In this document: in pieces, positions 8,514 to 17,400 of the stretch
Layout: each line of letters opens with the position of its first letter
How positions within the stretch are numbered: position 1 is the stretch's first letter
Source of the DNA: Gammaproteobacteria bacterium HGW-Gammaproteobacteria-11
Lineage (GTDB): Bacteria; Pseudomonadota; Gammaproteobacteria; Pseudomonadales; Pseudomonadaceae
Direction: 5' to 3'
Length of the DNA stretch: 64,000 nt
Assembly: GCA_002840055.1 (NCBI GenBank)
Contig: PGZJ01000002.1
Coordinates: 62,001 to 126,000 of the forward strand
Notes under the pieces: generated by a model
The model's database searches: none
What the model was told of the DNA's origin: nothing
The model's input: only the letters and a program-made list of their open reading frames with translations
Made by a program: the position numbers and the translations under genes

Positions 8514-9103
8514 AGCACTTCCGACAGGGTATTGGGTTTAGTTGTGAAAGAGGTTAACCAGTCGTCAAGACGACTTACCTCGCTCCGAATGAACGTCTCG
8601 TCCTGAAATGCACTGGAAAGCGTTGCCACTCCTTGACTGAATGCGAGCAGATGCATTGCCAACTCATCCGCGTCATCGTGACGGCCAAGTTGCTCGAATT
8701 GCCGGCGTAACCAGGTTCTGAATAGTGTAAGCAGTTCGTTTGCATGGCCTTTCGCAGGATGATTCAGCTTCGCGAGTTCAGTACAGAGCGTCCCTACCGG
8801 ACAACCAAAACGCTTAATTTTAGCTCTATTCACTACCAGAATATTAATAAAGCTTCGGATACGATCAGTTGGCGTTTCGCCTTCCAACTCCCAGTTATCC
8901 AGCCTAGAGTTCGTGCGAACAAGACGGTGACTGATTACAGCATCCAGGATTTCGTCCTTTGTCTTGAAGTGGTAGTAAAAATTTCCTCGGGAAATGCCCA
9001 AAGCTTCCGCAATTTGCGCAAACGACGTGTGCTCAAAGCCCTGCTCATAAAACAGTTTATCTGCCTCGTCGACGATACGATCTCTTGTCAGCCTATTACC
9101 CAC
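8510..9103 (-). CDS. TetR-family transcriptional regulator
   Basis: A 197-residue TetR/AcrR repressor. The N-terminal helix-turn-helix is clear (IVDEADKLFYEQGFEHTSFAQ, then EALGISRGNFYYHFKTKDEIL). The C-terminal ligand domain is of the type often paired with quinone or electrophile responses. The start is GTG, with GGGAGG 7 bases upstream. It is the first gene of the tetR-yciI-tag operon. Two identical-geometry palindromes, TTAGG-N8-CCTAA, lie 31-76 bases upstream of its start and are the obvious autoregulatory sites. The ligand is unknown; because the operon ends with a DNA alkylation repair enzyme, a reactive small molecule is a guess. Confidence 0.92.
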   Translation of the reverse strand: MGNRLTRDRIVDEADKLFYEQGFEHTSFAQIAEALGISRGNFYYHFKTKDEILDAVISHRLVRTNSRLDNWELEGETPTDRIRSFINILVVNRAKIKRFGCPVGTLCTELAKLNHPAKGHANELLTLFRTWLRRQFEQLGRHDDADELAMHLLAFSQGVATLSSAFQDETFIRSEVSRLDDWLTSFTTKPNTLSEVL

Positions 9104-9134
9104 AGGTACGCCTCCCAGTTACCACTCACGCATA

Positions 9135-9152
9135 TTAGGACAAACGCCCTAA
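9135..9152. promoter_or_regulatory. Operator copy 1, TTAGG-N8-CCTAA
   Basis: An 18-bp palindrome with TTAGG at 9135-9139 and CCTAA at 9148-9152. It has the same geometry as the second copy, whose centre lies 27 bp away. Placed just upstream of the tetR start, it is most simply read as the TetR repressor's own operator. Confidence 0.8.
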
Positions 9153-9161
9153 ATCAAAAGA

Positions 9162-9179
9162 TTAGGACGCCCGACCTAA
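9162..9179. promoter_or_regulatory. Operator copy 2, TTAGG-N8-CCTAA
   Basis: An 18-bp palindrome with TTAGG at 9162-9166 and CCTAA at 9175-9179. The symmetry extends to ATTAGG and CCTAAT, so this copy is more perfect than the first. The pair with 27-bp spacing resembles a tandem TetR site. Confidence 0.8.
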
Positions 9180-9283
9180 TGCGTCAAGAGGCAAGCATAA
9201 ATAAGTGCTCGGGTGGGTGCTATAGCGCCCTAACACGCAGCTTTGGCGCACGGTACTGGCATCAGATGAACACATACGCTTGG

Positions 9284-9360
9284 TCAGGTCTGGCCTTTTT
9301 TCAAGCCACCCGCTTCACCAGAGAGGCGCTGGTAATCGGGGTCAATTCACTCTGACCCCA
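9284..9360. repeat. Dispersed ~70-bp repeat, copy B (with a GGGGTCA...TGACCCC end)
   Basis: A second degenerate copy: TCAGGTCT at the start and CGCTTCACCAGAGAGGC in the middle. Its right end differs from the other copies and carries the near-palindrome GGGGTCAATTCACTCTGACCCC over its last bases. It lies downstream of the antitoxin gene. Confidence 0.55.
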
Positions 9361-9372
9361 TTGATCGTTTGG

Positions 9373-9660
9373 TCAGTGGAGCTGACTAAATACTTCCGGG
9401 TGTTGCTCCGCAATGCGCAAAAGTGCAACCGCAGGACCCTGCGGCTCACGCCGACCCTGTTCCCAGTCTTGAAGAGTTCGGACACTCACGCCCATAAGAC
9501 CGGCAAATGCTGATTGCGACATGTGCAACTTCAGCCGGATCACTTTAGGCGGTGAAGGCTCTGAAAGCTCGCGCGTTCGCAGCGCAAGCTGACCCTTCTT
9601 GAATTGCTTGATTTCATTGATACCGTCAAGAATCTCTGCCCCAAGGTTTCTGTCACCCAT
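9373..9660 (-). CDS. Type II antitoxin, helix-turn-helix (HigA/NadS-like)
   Basis: A 95-residue protein with a C-terminal Cro/C1-type helix-turn-helix: IRLKLHMSQSAFAGLMGV, then SVRTLQDWEQGRREPQGPA. The N-terminal helical part contains ILDGINEIKQFKKGQ and probably wraps the toxin. It is the second gene of a toxin-first pair, overlapping the toxin by 8 bases, which is typical of HigBA-like modules. It should bind the palindrome in the toxin promoter and repress the operon. The assignment rests on motif and arrangement; the exact subfamily is uncertain. Confidence 0.88.
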   Translation of the reverse strand: MGDRNLGAEILDGINEIKQFKKGQLALRTRELSEPSPPKVIRLKLHMSQSAFAGLMGVSVRTLQDWEQGRREPQGPAVALLRIAEQHPEVFSQLH

Positions 9661-9964
9661 TTTTGATTGCCTCCGCTATCTGCTTGAGCGTATGGCCAGG
9701 AAGGCTGGCGCGCTCCGATTTACTGTACAGCGTGAGCATCCATATCTCGTGGTCAGATTTCTTCCAGTAGTAAATGGCTCTGATACCACCGCTCTTTCCA
9801 GAACCCGCTGGTGCCCATCGAACTTTACGAACACCACCCGAACCTTTAATCAGGTCCCCGGCATCTGGCTTTTGCAGAAGGTAATGTTGGAGCTCACGGT
9901 ATTCCTCGTCCGTGAGGTAGCTCGGCAAAAGCTTGGTGAACGTTGAGGTTTCGATGAATAGCAT
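9653..9964 (-). CDS. Type II toxin, RelE/HigB2-like
   Basis: A 103-residue toxin of the RelE/HigB superfamily, expected to be a ribosome-dependent mRNA endonuclease. Visible family features: SYLTDEEYRELQHYLLQKPD at the N terminus, GDLIKGSGGVRKVRWAPAGS and GKSGGIRAIYYWKK in the middle, and a C-terminal helix ending LKQIAEAIKNG. It comes first in the operon, before its antitoxin, as in higBA. No Shine-Dalgarno is present before the ATG. Instead a promoter -10 element ends 6 bases upstream, so the message is probably leaderless. Confidence 0.88.
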   Translation of the reverse strand: MLFIETSTFTKLLPSYLTDEEYRELQHYLLQKPDAGDLIKGSGGVRKVRWAPAGSGKSGGIRAIYYWKKSDHEIWMLTLYSKSERASLPGHTLKQIAEAIKNG

Positions 9965-9970
9965 TGCTAA

Positions 9971-9999
9971 AATATACGGCGATGCCGTATGGACGTCAA
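9971..9999 (-). promoter_or_regulatory. Toxin-antitoxin promoter, TTGACG-17-TATATT, predicting a leaderless transcript
   Basis: On the minus strand TTGACG (9999-9994) and TATATT (9976-9971) are separated by exactly 17 bases, a near-consensus sigma-70 promoter. The -10 ends 6 bases before the toxin ATG at 9964, so transcription should begin at or within a base of the start codon. The operator palindrome fills the spacer. Confidence 0.78.
9974..9990. promoter_or_regulatory. Palindromic operator of the toxin-antitoxin operon
   Basis: A perfect 17-bp palindrome, ATACGGC-N3-GCCGTAT, lying between the -35 and -10 elements of the toxin promoter and touching the -10. The antitoxin or the toxin-antitoxin complex bound here would block RNA polymerase directly, the usual conditional repression of such modules. 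Binding itself is inference. Confidence 0.8.
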
Positions 10000-10078
10000 G
10001 ACAGGATCAGTGGGGTATACGCCGCCAGCACACGCAACTTTGTGGCGAAGGCAAAGCCGCAGGGGTTAGCCCCCAGAG

Positions 10079-10148
10079 TCAGATCTTACCTTTGTCCAAC
10101 TCATCCACTTCACCAGAGAGGCAAAAGACAATGCCTGATCCTGTGCTT
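10079..10148. repeat. Dispersed ~70-bp repeat, copy C
   Basis: A third copy, with TCAGATCT, CCAACTC, CCACTTCACCAGAGAGGC, AAAAG and CCTGTGCTT in the same order as copies A and D. It lies between the toxin promoter and the end of the binding-protein gene. Confidence 0.65.
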
Positions 10149-10169
10149 CTCTTAAGGCGGCATCGCGGG

Positions 10170-10907
10170 CTATGGCGCCAGGCCATAGCGCGCCATGATA
10201 CGGTCGCGCGTTCCGTCCTCTTGATAGCGGGCAATCAGAGCGTTGAGCTGGTCAATGGTTTCACTGGGGAAGGCTTTATGGCAGGCCATCCAGAGTTCAA
10301 AGCGCTTTTCGCTCTGATAGGCGGGCAAGAGCCGGGTACCGCTTAGCTGAGCGATATAAGGGCCGGCAATGCTACCGACGACCCAGAGGTCTATACGGTC
10401 GTGCAGCAACTTGTCGAAGCTGTTGCCCTCTCCACCGAGGGTTTCAACCGCTACGCCCTGGTCGACCACCCATTGCACGTAGGTATCACCCAGTTGACCG
10501 CCGACCCGCCACTGCTGCGCCTCCTCCAGACTATTGAGCTGAACCGGGCGTTCGGCCAGGGAAAAGAGCGTCACGTTCTCGGCCGATAACGGTCCCACCC
10601 ACTGGTAGTGTGGTTCGCGCCGGGTACTTCTGGCGGCAGAATAAAAGCAGGTATTGGGTTGTGTGCGCGCACTCCGCTCGGCACGGGTCCAGGGTATGAT
10701 CAAATGCTCTGTGCTGATGCCAAGCTCATCGAACGCGGTCTGGAGCAGCAGCCCGTTGGTACCTTCCACCGTCGTCTCGGTCTGGATGTTGAACGGCGGG
10801 TAGTGGTCGGCATACAGGCGAACGGCGTCCTGCGCCATGGCGGGCAGGCCAGGGCCCAGCAGGGCCAAAAGAGTCGAACAGGTCATTACCAGTCCAGCTT
10901 TGCTCAT
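10170..10907 (-). CDS. Periplasmic substrate-binding protein, family 3-like
   Basis: A 245-residue periplasmic binding protein of the small type II fold (SBP family 3, amino-acid-like). The signal peptide covers about residues 1-25 (ending PAMAQ). The mature protein starts AVRLYADHYPPFNIQ, the first-strand motif of this family, and continues with LQTAFDELGISTEHLIIPW and a C-terminal NALIARYQEDGTRDRIMARYG helix. GGAG precedes the ATG at 10907. No permease or ATPase gene is adjacent, so it may be an orphan binding protein or act with distant partners. The ligand is unknown. Confidence 0.85.
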   Translation of the reverse strand: MSKAGLVMTCSTLLALLGPGLPAMAQDAVRLYADHYPPFNIQTETTVEGTNGLLLQTAFDELGISTEHLIIPWTRAERSARTQPNTCFYSAARSTRREPHYQWVGPLSAENVTLFSLAERPVQLNSLEEAQQWRVGGQLGDTYVQWVVDQGVAVETLGGEGNSFDKLLHDRIDLWVVGSIAGPYIAQLSGTRLLPAYQSEKRFELWMACHKAFPSETIDQLNALIARYQEDGTRDRIMARYGLAP

Positions 10908-11310
10908 GGGCGCTCCAGAGAGTTCCAATGACAGTCATCAGAAAAGGTTGGGCTATGCACTGGTTAGCTCTTGCAGCTTAGCATTGATCGGTTGAAGCGC
11001 ACCCTGCTGCAAAGTACCCAGGGGACTGGGGTCAAGCCTATGATCAGACTCTTCTTTCGCCGACTCTCCGACTTCCGCAGAAAGGCAAAAAGCATGATCT
11101 GACCCTGTGCTTATGACCCTGTGCTTAGTGGGAGGCTTTTTCAGGCATAACCGCTGGTGATCAGATGGTATAGCCATGTTTACGACCTGGCCGGCACCGA
11201 CTAGCCTATGATGAGTTGCTTGGCTGGAGCGGGTCACTGGCCCTTTTCACGCAAAACCATCAATGACGCCAACCCCCATTGATTCGATTCAACTATTGCA
11301 GGAGATAAAC
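10908..11310. other. Non-coding region with repeat copy D between divergent genes
   Basis: A 403-base gap between the leftward binding-protein gene and the rightward oxidoreductase gene. It contains dispersed repeat copy D (11044-11112) followed by a partial duplication of its end (ATGACCCTGTGCTTA). The remainder, about 11130-11300, must hold the oxidoreductase promoter, but I see no convincing hexamer pair. No open frame with family features is present. Confidence 0.5.
11044..11112. repeat. Dispersed ~70-bp repeat, copy D
   Basis: The fourth copy, more diverged: TCAGACTCTT, CCGACTCTCCGACTTCCGCA, GAAAGGCAAAAAG, then ATCTGACCCTGTGCTT. The last block is repeated at once (ATGACCCTGTGCTTA), suggesting local slippage or nested insertion. 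Confidence 0.62.
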
Positions 11311-12438
11311 GTGTCCGACACCAACATCGAACTTGTTTCAACCATTAGCGAAGACAACAAGCTGGAACTTGCCCTGCGCGAGATCGATATCCCCCAGCCT
11401 GGCGAAAACGACGTGATCATCCGCATCGAAGCCGCCCCTATCAACCCGTCTGATCTGGGCGTGATGTTCAGCGTTGCCGATATGACCACCGCCAGGCAAT
11501 CCGGCAGCGCCGAACGCCCGGTCATCACTGCCGAGGTTCCAGCCAAGTTCATGGGCGCCGTAAAAAAGCGTGTCGGCAAGGCGATACCCGTGGGCAACGA
11601 AGGCGCCGGCACTGTCATCGCAGCCGGCTCATCTGCCGCGGCACAAAGCCTGATGGGCAAAACCGTTGCCTTTATTGGCGGCGGCAGCTACCGCAAATAC
11701 CTGCGTGCCAATGTGCAAAGCTGTCTGGAACTGGAGCCGGGTACCACGGCCGTCGAAGGCGCTTCCAGCTTCGTTAACCCGCTGACAGCCCTGGCCATGG
11801 TAGAAACCATGCGCGCTGAAGGTCACAAGGCGATCGTCCATGCGGCCGCCGCCTCCAACCTCGGACAAATGCTTAACCGCATCTGCATGGCCGACGGCAT
11901 CGATCTGGTCAATATTGTCCGCAAGCCGGAACAGGAAGCTCTGCTGCGCGACCAGGGTGCCAAGTACGTGGTCAACTCCAGCAGCGACAGCTTCATGGCA
12001 GACCTGACCCAGGCCCTGATCGAGACCGGCGCGACCATCGCCTTCGACCCGATTGGTGGCGGTCGTCTGGCCAGCGATATTCTCACCTGCATGGAAGCGG
12101 CTGTTTCTCGGGATATCACCGAATACAGCGTGTATGGATCGACCATCTTCAAACAGGTGTATATCTATGGCGGCCTGGATCGCGGCCCGATCACCCTTAA
12201 CCGCACCTTCGGTTTTGCCTGGGGTGTGAATGGCTTCCTGCTGTTCAATGCGCTGGGCAAGCTTGGTCAGAATACCGTTGTCGCCATGCGCAAACGCGTA
12301 GCCGCCGAAATCAAGACCACCTTCGCCAGTCACTACACCCATGAGGTCTCCCTGGCCGGTGCGCTGAAGATGGATGCAATCGCGGTATATGGCAAACAGG
12401 CAACCGGAGAGAAGTTCCTGATCAAACCGCAGAGCTGA
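11311..12438 (+). CDS. MDR-superfamily zinc-independent NAD(P)H oxidoreductase
   Basis: A 375-residue medium-chain dehydrogenase/reductase. The N-terminal GroES-like domain contains IRIEAAPINPSDLG and VGNEGAGTVIAAGS. The Rossmann part lacks a textbook GxGxxG but has AIVHAAAASNLGQMLNRIC, then VKYVV-type strands and AFDPIGGGRL. The catalytic and structural zinc ligands are not visible, so it is closer to quinone or enoyl reductases than to true alcohol dehydrogenases. The start is GTG at 11311 with AGGAGA 5 bases upstream; an ATG 48 bases earlier has no such site. It stands alone, and its substrate is unknown. Confidence 0.82.
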   Translation: MSDTNIELVSTISEDNKLELALREIDIPQPGENDVIIRIEAAPINPSDLGVMFSVADMTTARQSGSAERPVITAEVPAKFMGAVKKRVGKAIPVGNEGAGTVIAAGSSAAAQSLMGKTVAFIGGGSYRKYLRANVQSCLELEPGTTAVEGASSFVNPLTALAMVETMRAEGHKAIVHAAAASNLGQMLNRICMADGIDLVNIVRKPEQEALLRDQGAKYVVNSSSDSFMADLTQALIETGATIAFDPIGGGRLASDILTCMEAAVSRDITEYSVYGSTIFKQVYIYGGLDRGPITLNRTFGFAWGVNGFLLFNALGKLGQNTVVAMRKRVAAEIKTTFASHYTHEVSLAGALKMDAIAVYGKQATGEKFLIKPQS

Positions 12439-12628
12439 GGTTCGTCTCTGGCCACCAAGCCATCACCGGGCGCTGACGTCAGATTGGCGCAGCGCCTGGG
12501 TGAGGTGTAACTCTGACGATCAGTGGCTCTGGGTCCATGGATCGAGGGCGCGTACAAAAACAAATCGGTCCCCTTTTCCCCGGTCCTAAGTAATGGTTAC
12601 CAGCTTGATATTGCTCCGATAGAGATAT

Positions 12629-13099
12629 CTATTCGATCTTCAACAGGTACATGTTCATCGCAGCGACGTTGGTAGCGTCCTCCTTGTAGACGATAGTCAA
12701 CGGAATGACGTCGCCGACATTACACGTCCATCGTGGAGAAGGAGCCGTCGCGACCGTAGCTACGCCGACCGAATTTACCGACAAGCAACCCTGTGGACGG
12801 TAAATTAACTTGGGTGATCCGCTCACATCTTGCCTAACGCCTGCTGCATCGACGATATCTACGCCGATCTGGAACGTTGAGTCCTTCGCGACTGCAATTT
12901 GGGATGTATCTGCTGCGTTGTCGGCCGCCGAATCTCCGCTAGTTGCGCGGATTCGAGCCAACTCCCAGTCACCAACCATTTCGACCCCTTCAATCCGTGC
13001 CTTCAGGGTCCATGCCGGGGGGGCGCCGGCGTCCTGCGCTAGGGCAGCAGTCGACACCACCAGGGCGAGCGCCAGAGTTGCTATGGTTTGAGATCGCAT
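12629..13099 (-). CDS. Secreted protein of unknown function
   Basis: A 156-residue protein that I do not recognise. It has a clean signal peptide (about 1-21, ending AALAQ). The mature part looks all-beta, with alternating hydrophobic strands (WTLKARIEGVEMVGDWELA, STFQIGVDIVDAAG, NVGDVIPLTIVYKED) and just two cysteines that could pair. That reads like a single immunoglobulin-like or jelly-roll domain. It overlaps the preceding gene by 19 bases on the same strand, so the two are co-transcribed and probably act together outside the cytoplasm. Confidence 0.72.
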   Translation of the reverse strand: MRSQTIATLALALVVSTAALAQDAGAPPAWTLKARIEGVEMVGDWELARIRATSGDSAADNAADTSQIAVAKDSTFQIGVDIVDAAGVRQDVSGSPKLIYRPQGCLSVNSVGVATVATAPSPRWTCNVGDVIPLTIVYKEDATNVAAMNMYLLKIE

Positions 13100-14208
13100 A
13101 CCTTTCCTCTGATATTATCGTTTACATCCTGTGGGTTACCAGCGATGAATCGCGCCCCTGCACATTGTAGCCTGACGGTGGTACGAACATACTTGATAAA
13201 GTTCTCACCGAACGCATGATAGGCTGGCAGACTATCCGGCGTGGTTTCCTTGAGGCAGCTCAGAATCTGGTCCCCCACTAACCCCCAATCCCCAGAAGAA
13301 CCGCAGCCATACTCGTTCAAAGATGCCTGCAAGTCGGTCCGGACGTGATACCAGCCCATCCGCGAGAAACAGTCTTGATCGGCGATCCATTGACCGCCGG
13401 GAAACCCACTCATCGTCTGCCGAAAGGCTTGGCACTCTGCCTCTATCGCCGGCCATTCGCCGTCATGCGAGATGTATGGATTGACGAAATGTGGAATTGC
13501 CCTCTCCATCCATCTACAGTTATCCATTCGACACCGCAAGTCACATGACTTGCGTGCGATACAGATTTGCTGTCTGTGGAACAGGCGAGTTGGATCGTCA
13601 TCCGCTTTGGTTACAGATTCTAGGTCCGCAACGCTCTTGCCACAGCCGAACGTATTGTTGTCAGCGTACTGCAAGCACTGATTCGGGTTCCGACCACATT
13701 CGCCAGTGCTGTAGTTATTGAACGTGTAGTAGCCTTGCTGGCACGCACCTCTCAGCATAACTGAACGCGACCATTGATATGGCGATCCGGGCGGCGACAG
13801 GCCATCAGGCCGATAGGACTGGCAGGTATGTGTAAAAGTCAGAAATGACTGCCACCTTTGCGGCACTGGGAAATACTGAAACTCGCTCGCGGACACTTCC
13901 GCCGGTTCGCAGAGTGTCCACCAGAACGCCGAGCCAGTCTGTTGCACATTCCAACCTTCTTTCCAGACGTAGTCTGCGACAGCTGTAGCACTCGCTTCAC
14001 TCAGCGTTGTGAACTTCGATGTCTGATATCCCCAAGCGGGTTGAGTGCCTCCTGCGAAATCGGTGCATGGACCACTTTCGCAGACAGCGAAGTAGTCCAA
14101 GTAAAGACGAGGATCGACGGCGTTGGCCGAACCCGCTATGAGAAAGATGAGCGCCAAAAATGGTGATAGGCATGTGCCGGAACCGCGCCGATTAACTCTG
14201 CTGTGCAT
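13081..14208 (-). CDS. Secreted cysteine-rich protein of unknown function
   Basis: A 375-residue protein with a signal peptide (about 1-30, ending GSANA) and 18 cysteines spread through the mature chain, an even number that implies many disulfides. It is rich in aromatic residues and contains one dense cluster (QICIARKSCDLRCRMDNCRW) and DNNTFGCGKSV. I see no known catalytic motif. It lies first in a two-gene leftward operon with the small all-beta secreted protein and overlaps it by 19 bases. The pairing suggests a periplasmic or surface complex. Composition differs from housekeeping genes nearby, so it may be acquired. Confidence 0.72.
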   Translation of the reverse strand: MHSRVNRRGSGTCLSPFLALIFLIAGSANAVDPRLYLDYFAVCESGPCTDFAGGTQPAWGYQTSKFTTLSEASATAVADYVWKEGWNVQQTGSAFWWTLCEPAEVSASEFQYFPVPQRWQSFLTFTHTCQSYRPDGLSPPGSPYQWSRSVMLRGACQQGYYTFNNYSTGECGRNPNQCLQYADNNTFGCGKSVADLESVTKADDDPTRLFHRQQICIARKSCDLRCRMDNCRWMERAIPHFVNPYISHDGEWPAIEAECQAFRQTMSGFPGGQWIADQDCFSRMGWYHVRTDLQASLNEYGCGSSGDWGLVGDQILSCLKETTPDSLPAYHAFGENFIKYVRTTVRLQCAGARFIAGNPQDVNDNIRGKVCDLKP

Positions 14209-14430
14209 TCCCTCTCTCCATTCCCTAGAGATATGTTGTTGTGCGGGCTAACTGCACTGTACCGCAATGACGGGGGGCTGACGTCTTGCCATATGCTTTG
14301 AAGATAGACTACTCACCAAGGCTGTGCCACCCACATGCGCAGACTTGGTCTACTCTGGTAACTTGAATTTCAGTACGGGTCGCCGCAGCCCATTCTGGGC
14401 TGGTAGCGCGAGCTGATTTATACCGCAACC

Positions 14431-17400
14431 ATGTACAGCAACCATCACAAGGACAGGATTTTGCCAACACATCACAGTGCATCCAAGCACAACAGCATCG
14501 ATATCGGACTGGGTTACTACGAGGACATTGCCGGGCTGTTCAGCTTCGGCGAGGACAGCCCGGATCTGGTCGATACCCTTACCTTTGTATTCAGCCAGAC
14601 CTTGCAACGGGATATGTTCTTTGGCTCCTGGGCACAGGCCTACCGCAACGGCAATGGCGAGTATCGGCTGAAGATCACCAGCCCAACGCACGATGTGTCC
14701 GCCTACGCCGTGCTGATTCCCCAATATATTGCCGCGGGCAAGCTGGCACTGGCCAGCTACTACCAGAATATTCCTGCTACAGCGCGTGAAGGCTGGGAGT
14801 TTCTGTTGCCGTTCGGGCTGGCCATGGCCAATGTGAAATCCATCCAGCTGCTGCACTTCCCGCCGCTGGAGACCTTTACCTACAAGGATTACCTGTACTC
14901 GCCGACCAACCGCCGCTGGGAATGCCTGCTGGCGCAAAACGGTTTCCACGGCGCCAACAATACCCCGGTCGAGCGCATTATCGATGTCGCGCCGATTGCC
15001 GCTCCGGGCGGCGCCGGCAATGAGCTGAGCGATTACAACAACGCCTTTATTCCCTATGCCAAGGCGCAGCTACAGAACTTTCTGCAGCCTTTGGCCGTGA
15101 GCGACAACAAGGTTACTCAACCCATGGTCGCCTATGGCGGCCCCGTACACGAATGGCTGCAGCAGGCCTTTGAACTGCCGCAGGTACCAGGCGTGCTGGA
15201 ACTGGTGGCACTGAACATCCTTACCGCAGAAGCGGGCCAGAACGCGCCGACAACCTGGGTGCTGTGTGCCAATCACCCAAGCGAGTATCTCTACGACACC
15301 GACCTGCCGCTGAGTGATGCCTGCAAACCCAATGGCGATTACCCGGCCCCGATTACCGTCATGTGCCAGGACCTGGTCGCGGCGGGCTGGCAGGCACACA
15401 TGTCGGAGCATCCCGCTGATGATCCCCATAAGGTGCTGGCAGCCCAACAGGAACGCTGGGGCTGGGACCCCGTCAGCAAGTCGGTGAAAACCGACAAGAT
15501 CCCCACCCTGCTGGCGATCATGCAGGAGCAGAATGAGGCCTTCAGTCTCGACAACGACAGCTTTACTCCGACAGCGGCACAAAGCAGCGCCAGCAGCTTT
15601 GTGCTGGCGCGCAGCGCGTCATCCAAGGCTTACGCCAGTTACGCCTTTCTGCCCCAGGCCGACCCGGCATTCAGCCCGGTGCAGATGGACCCGCACGCCA
15701 GCCTGCCAGCCAGCAACCGGTTGATGCAGGTGGGTGGCTACCTGCTGGACTGGACGCCCGCCACCAGCGACGACGACCTGATTCACTATCGGGTAGTGGC
15801 CTTCGACCGTGACGGCAGCAACCCGCTGGCGGAAGAGGCCGTGGCCTACGGTAGCTGGAGCAAGGAGAAATTCTTTGGCGACTACCGCTCGAACTTTGGC
15901 GCCAGCTTTGCGCAGATTGAGCTGATCGGCCTGCCGGGCTATGTCCTCAGCCTGATTCCCGCTGCAGGTCGGCGCAGCTATCAGTTGTGGCGCTTTGATC
16001 CCCAGGCCGAATACGACTGCCTGTCTGCGGGCGACTTTTCCAGCGGCGGTTTCCGCGACATTGGTGCCGACCGTGAGCTTTATCCGATCGGCAATTATGT
16101 GCTGGATCGCCTGGGCGCCAACTACCGGGTCTGGAGCTTTGATCCGCAGACCTCACCGCCGCTGGCCCTGCCGACCGTACAAAGCGGCAACTGGCACGGG
16201 ATTGACCAGAGCGATGCAATGACAGTGGTCGGCAATTACGTACTGACCTGGAAACCGCAGGATCTCTCGGCGGGTTGTCGCATCTGGGCCTTCGACCCGA
16301 GGAATGCTGACCCGCTGGGCGGTGCCCCGATCAATACCAGCGCTCTGCCAGAAGGCTTCAGCGCAGATTCGAGCCTGTTCGGCGTCATTCCCAGCCAACC
16401 TGCACGCCAGGCCCTGGAGCATATGCCCGGCACCATCGAGTTCATGCGCAGCAAGATTGAACACGTGGTCTATTACATGCTGGAAAGTCGCTCCTTCGAT
16501 AACGTGCTGGGCTGGCTGTACGCCCGCGGGCAAACCGATGGCCTGAACTGGGTCGGTGCGCATGCCGATGGTTTCCGCGGCCTGGATGCCAGCATGAGCA
16601 ACCCGCTGCCGAATGGGCAGGCTGCCTATGTCAGCCAGTACATGGACGGCAAGCTGAGCAATGACTACGTACTCGGCGGACCAGCCCAGGACCCCTGGCA
16701 CGACAACAGTGACGTGCTGATGCAGATGTTCCACGGCTACGACGGCTATGCCGAGCGCAAACAACCAACCATGGACGGCTTTGCCTGGAACCAGAACAGC
16801 GCCGAGGTGCTCTCGAGTTTCTCGCCACTGCAACTGCCGGTACTCAACGGCCTGGCCAAAGCCTATGCACTGAGTGATGACTGGTTCAGCTCCGTACCCG
16901 GCGGTACCGACGTCAATCGCGGCTTCTCGGTCAGCGGCTCTGCCTATAACCGGCTGGGCACCTGGGAAGGGGGTACGGCCTATCAGGACTGGCCGGACGT
17001 GGCGCACCGCCAGTCGGTATGGAACACCCTCTGGTGCCACGGCCATCAGAACTGGAAGATCTACTACAGCATTCTCTGGGAAGAGGCGATCTTCACTCAT
17101 CAGCTGTACCTCAAGGGCCAGATACCCGAAGTGGACGCCGCTCTGGCCAAGGCCAGCGCAGAGGCCCAGTCCAGCGGGGGGCTGCCCAACTCGACCTGGA
17201 TAGCACCACTGGAGCAGTTCTACGCTGACGTGAAGAACAATAGCCTGCCGGCCTTCAGTTATCTGGAGCCGGCCTGGGTGGGCAATGAGTGCACTTCCTA
17301 TCACCCCGGCTCATCGTCTGCGGGGCTGAACTCCCTGGTGCCTGGCGAACGGGCACTGAACGAGATTTATCAGGCCCTCAGCAGTAACCCCGAACTCTGG

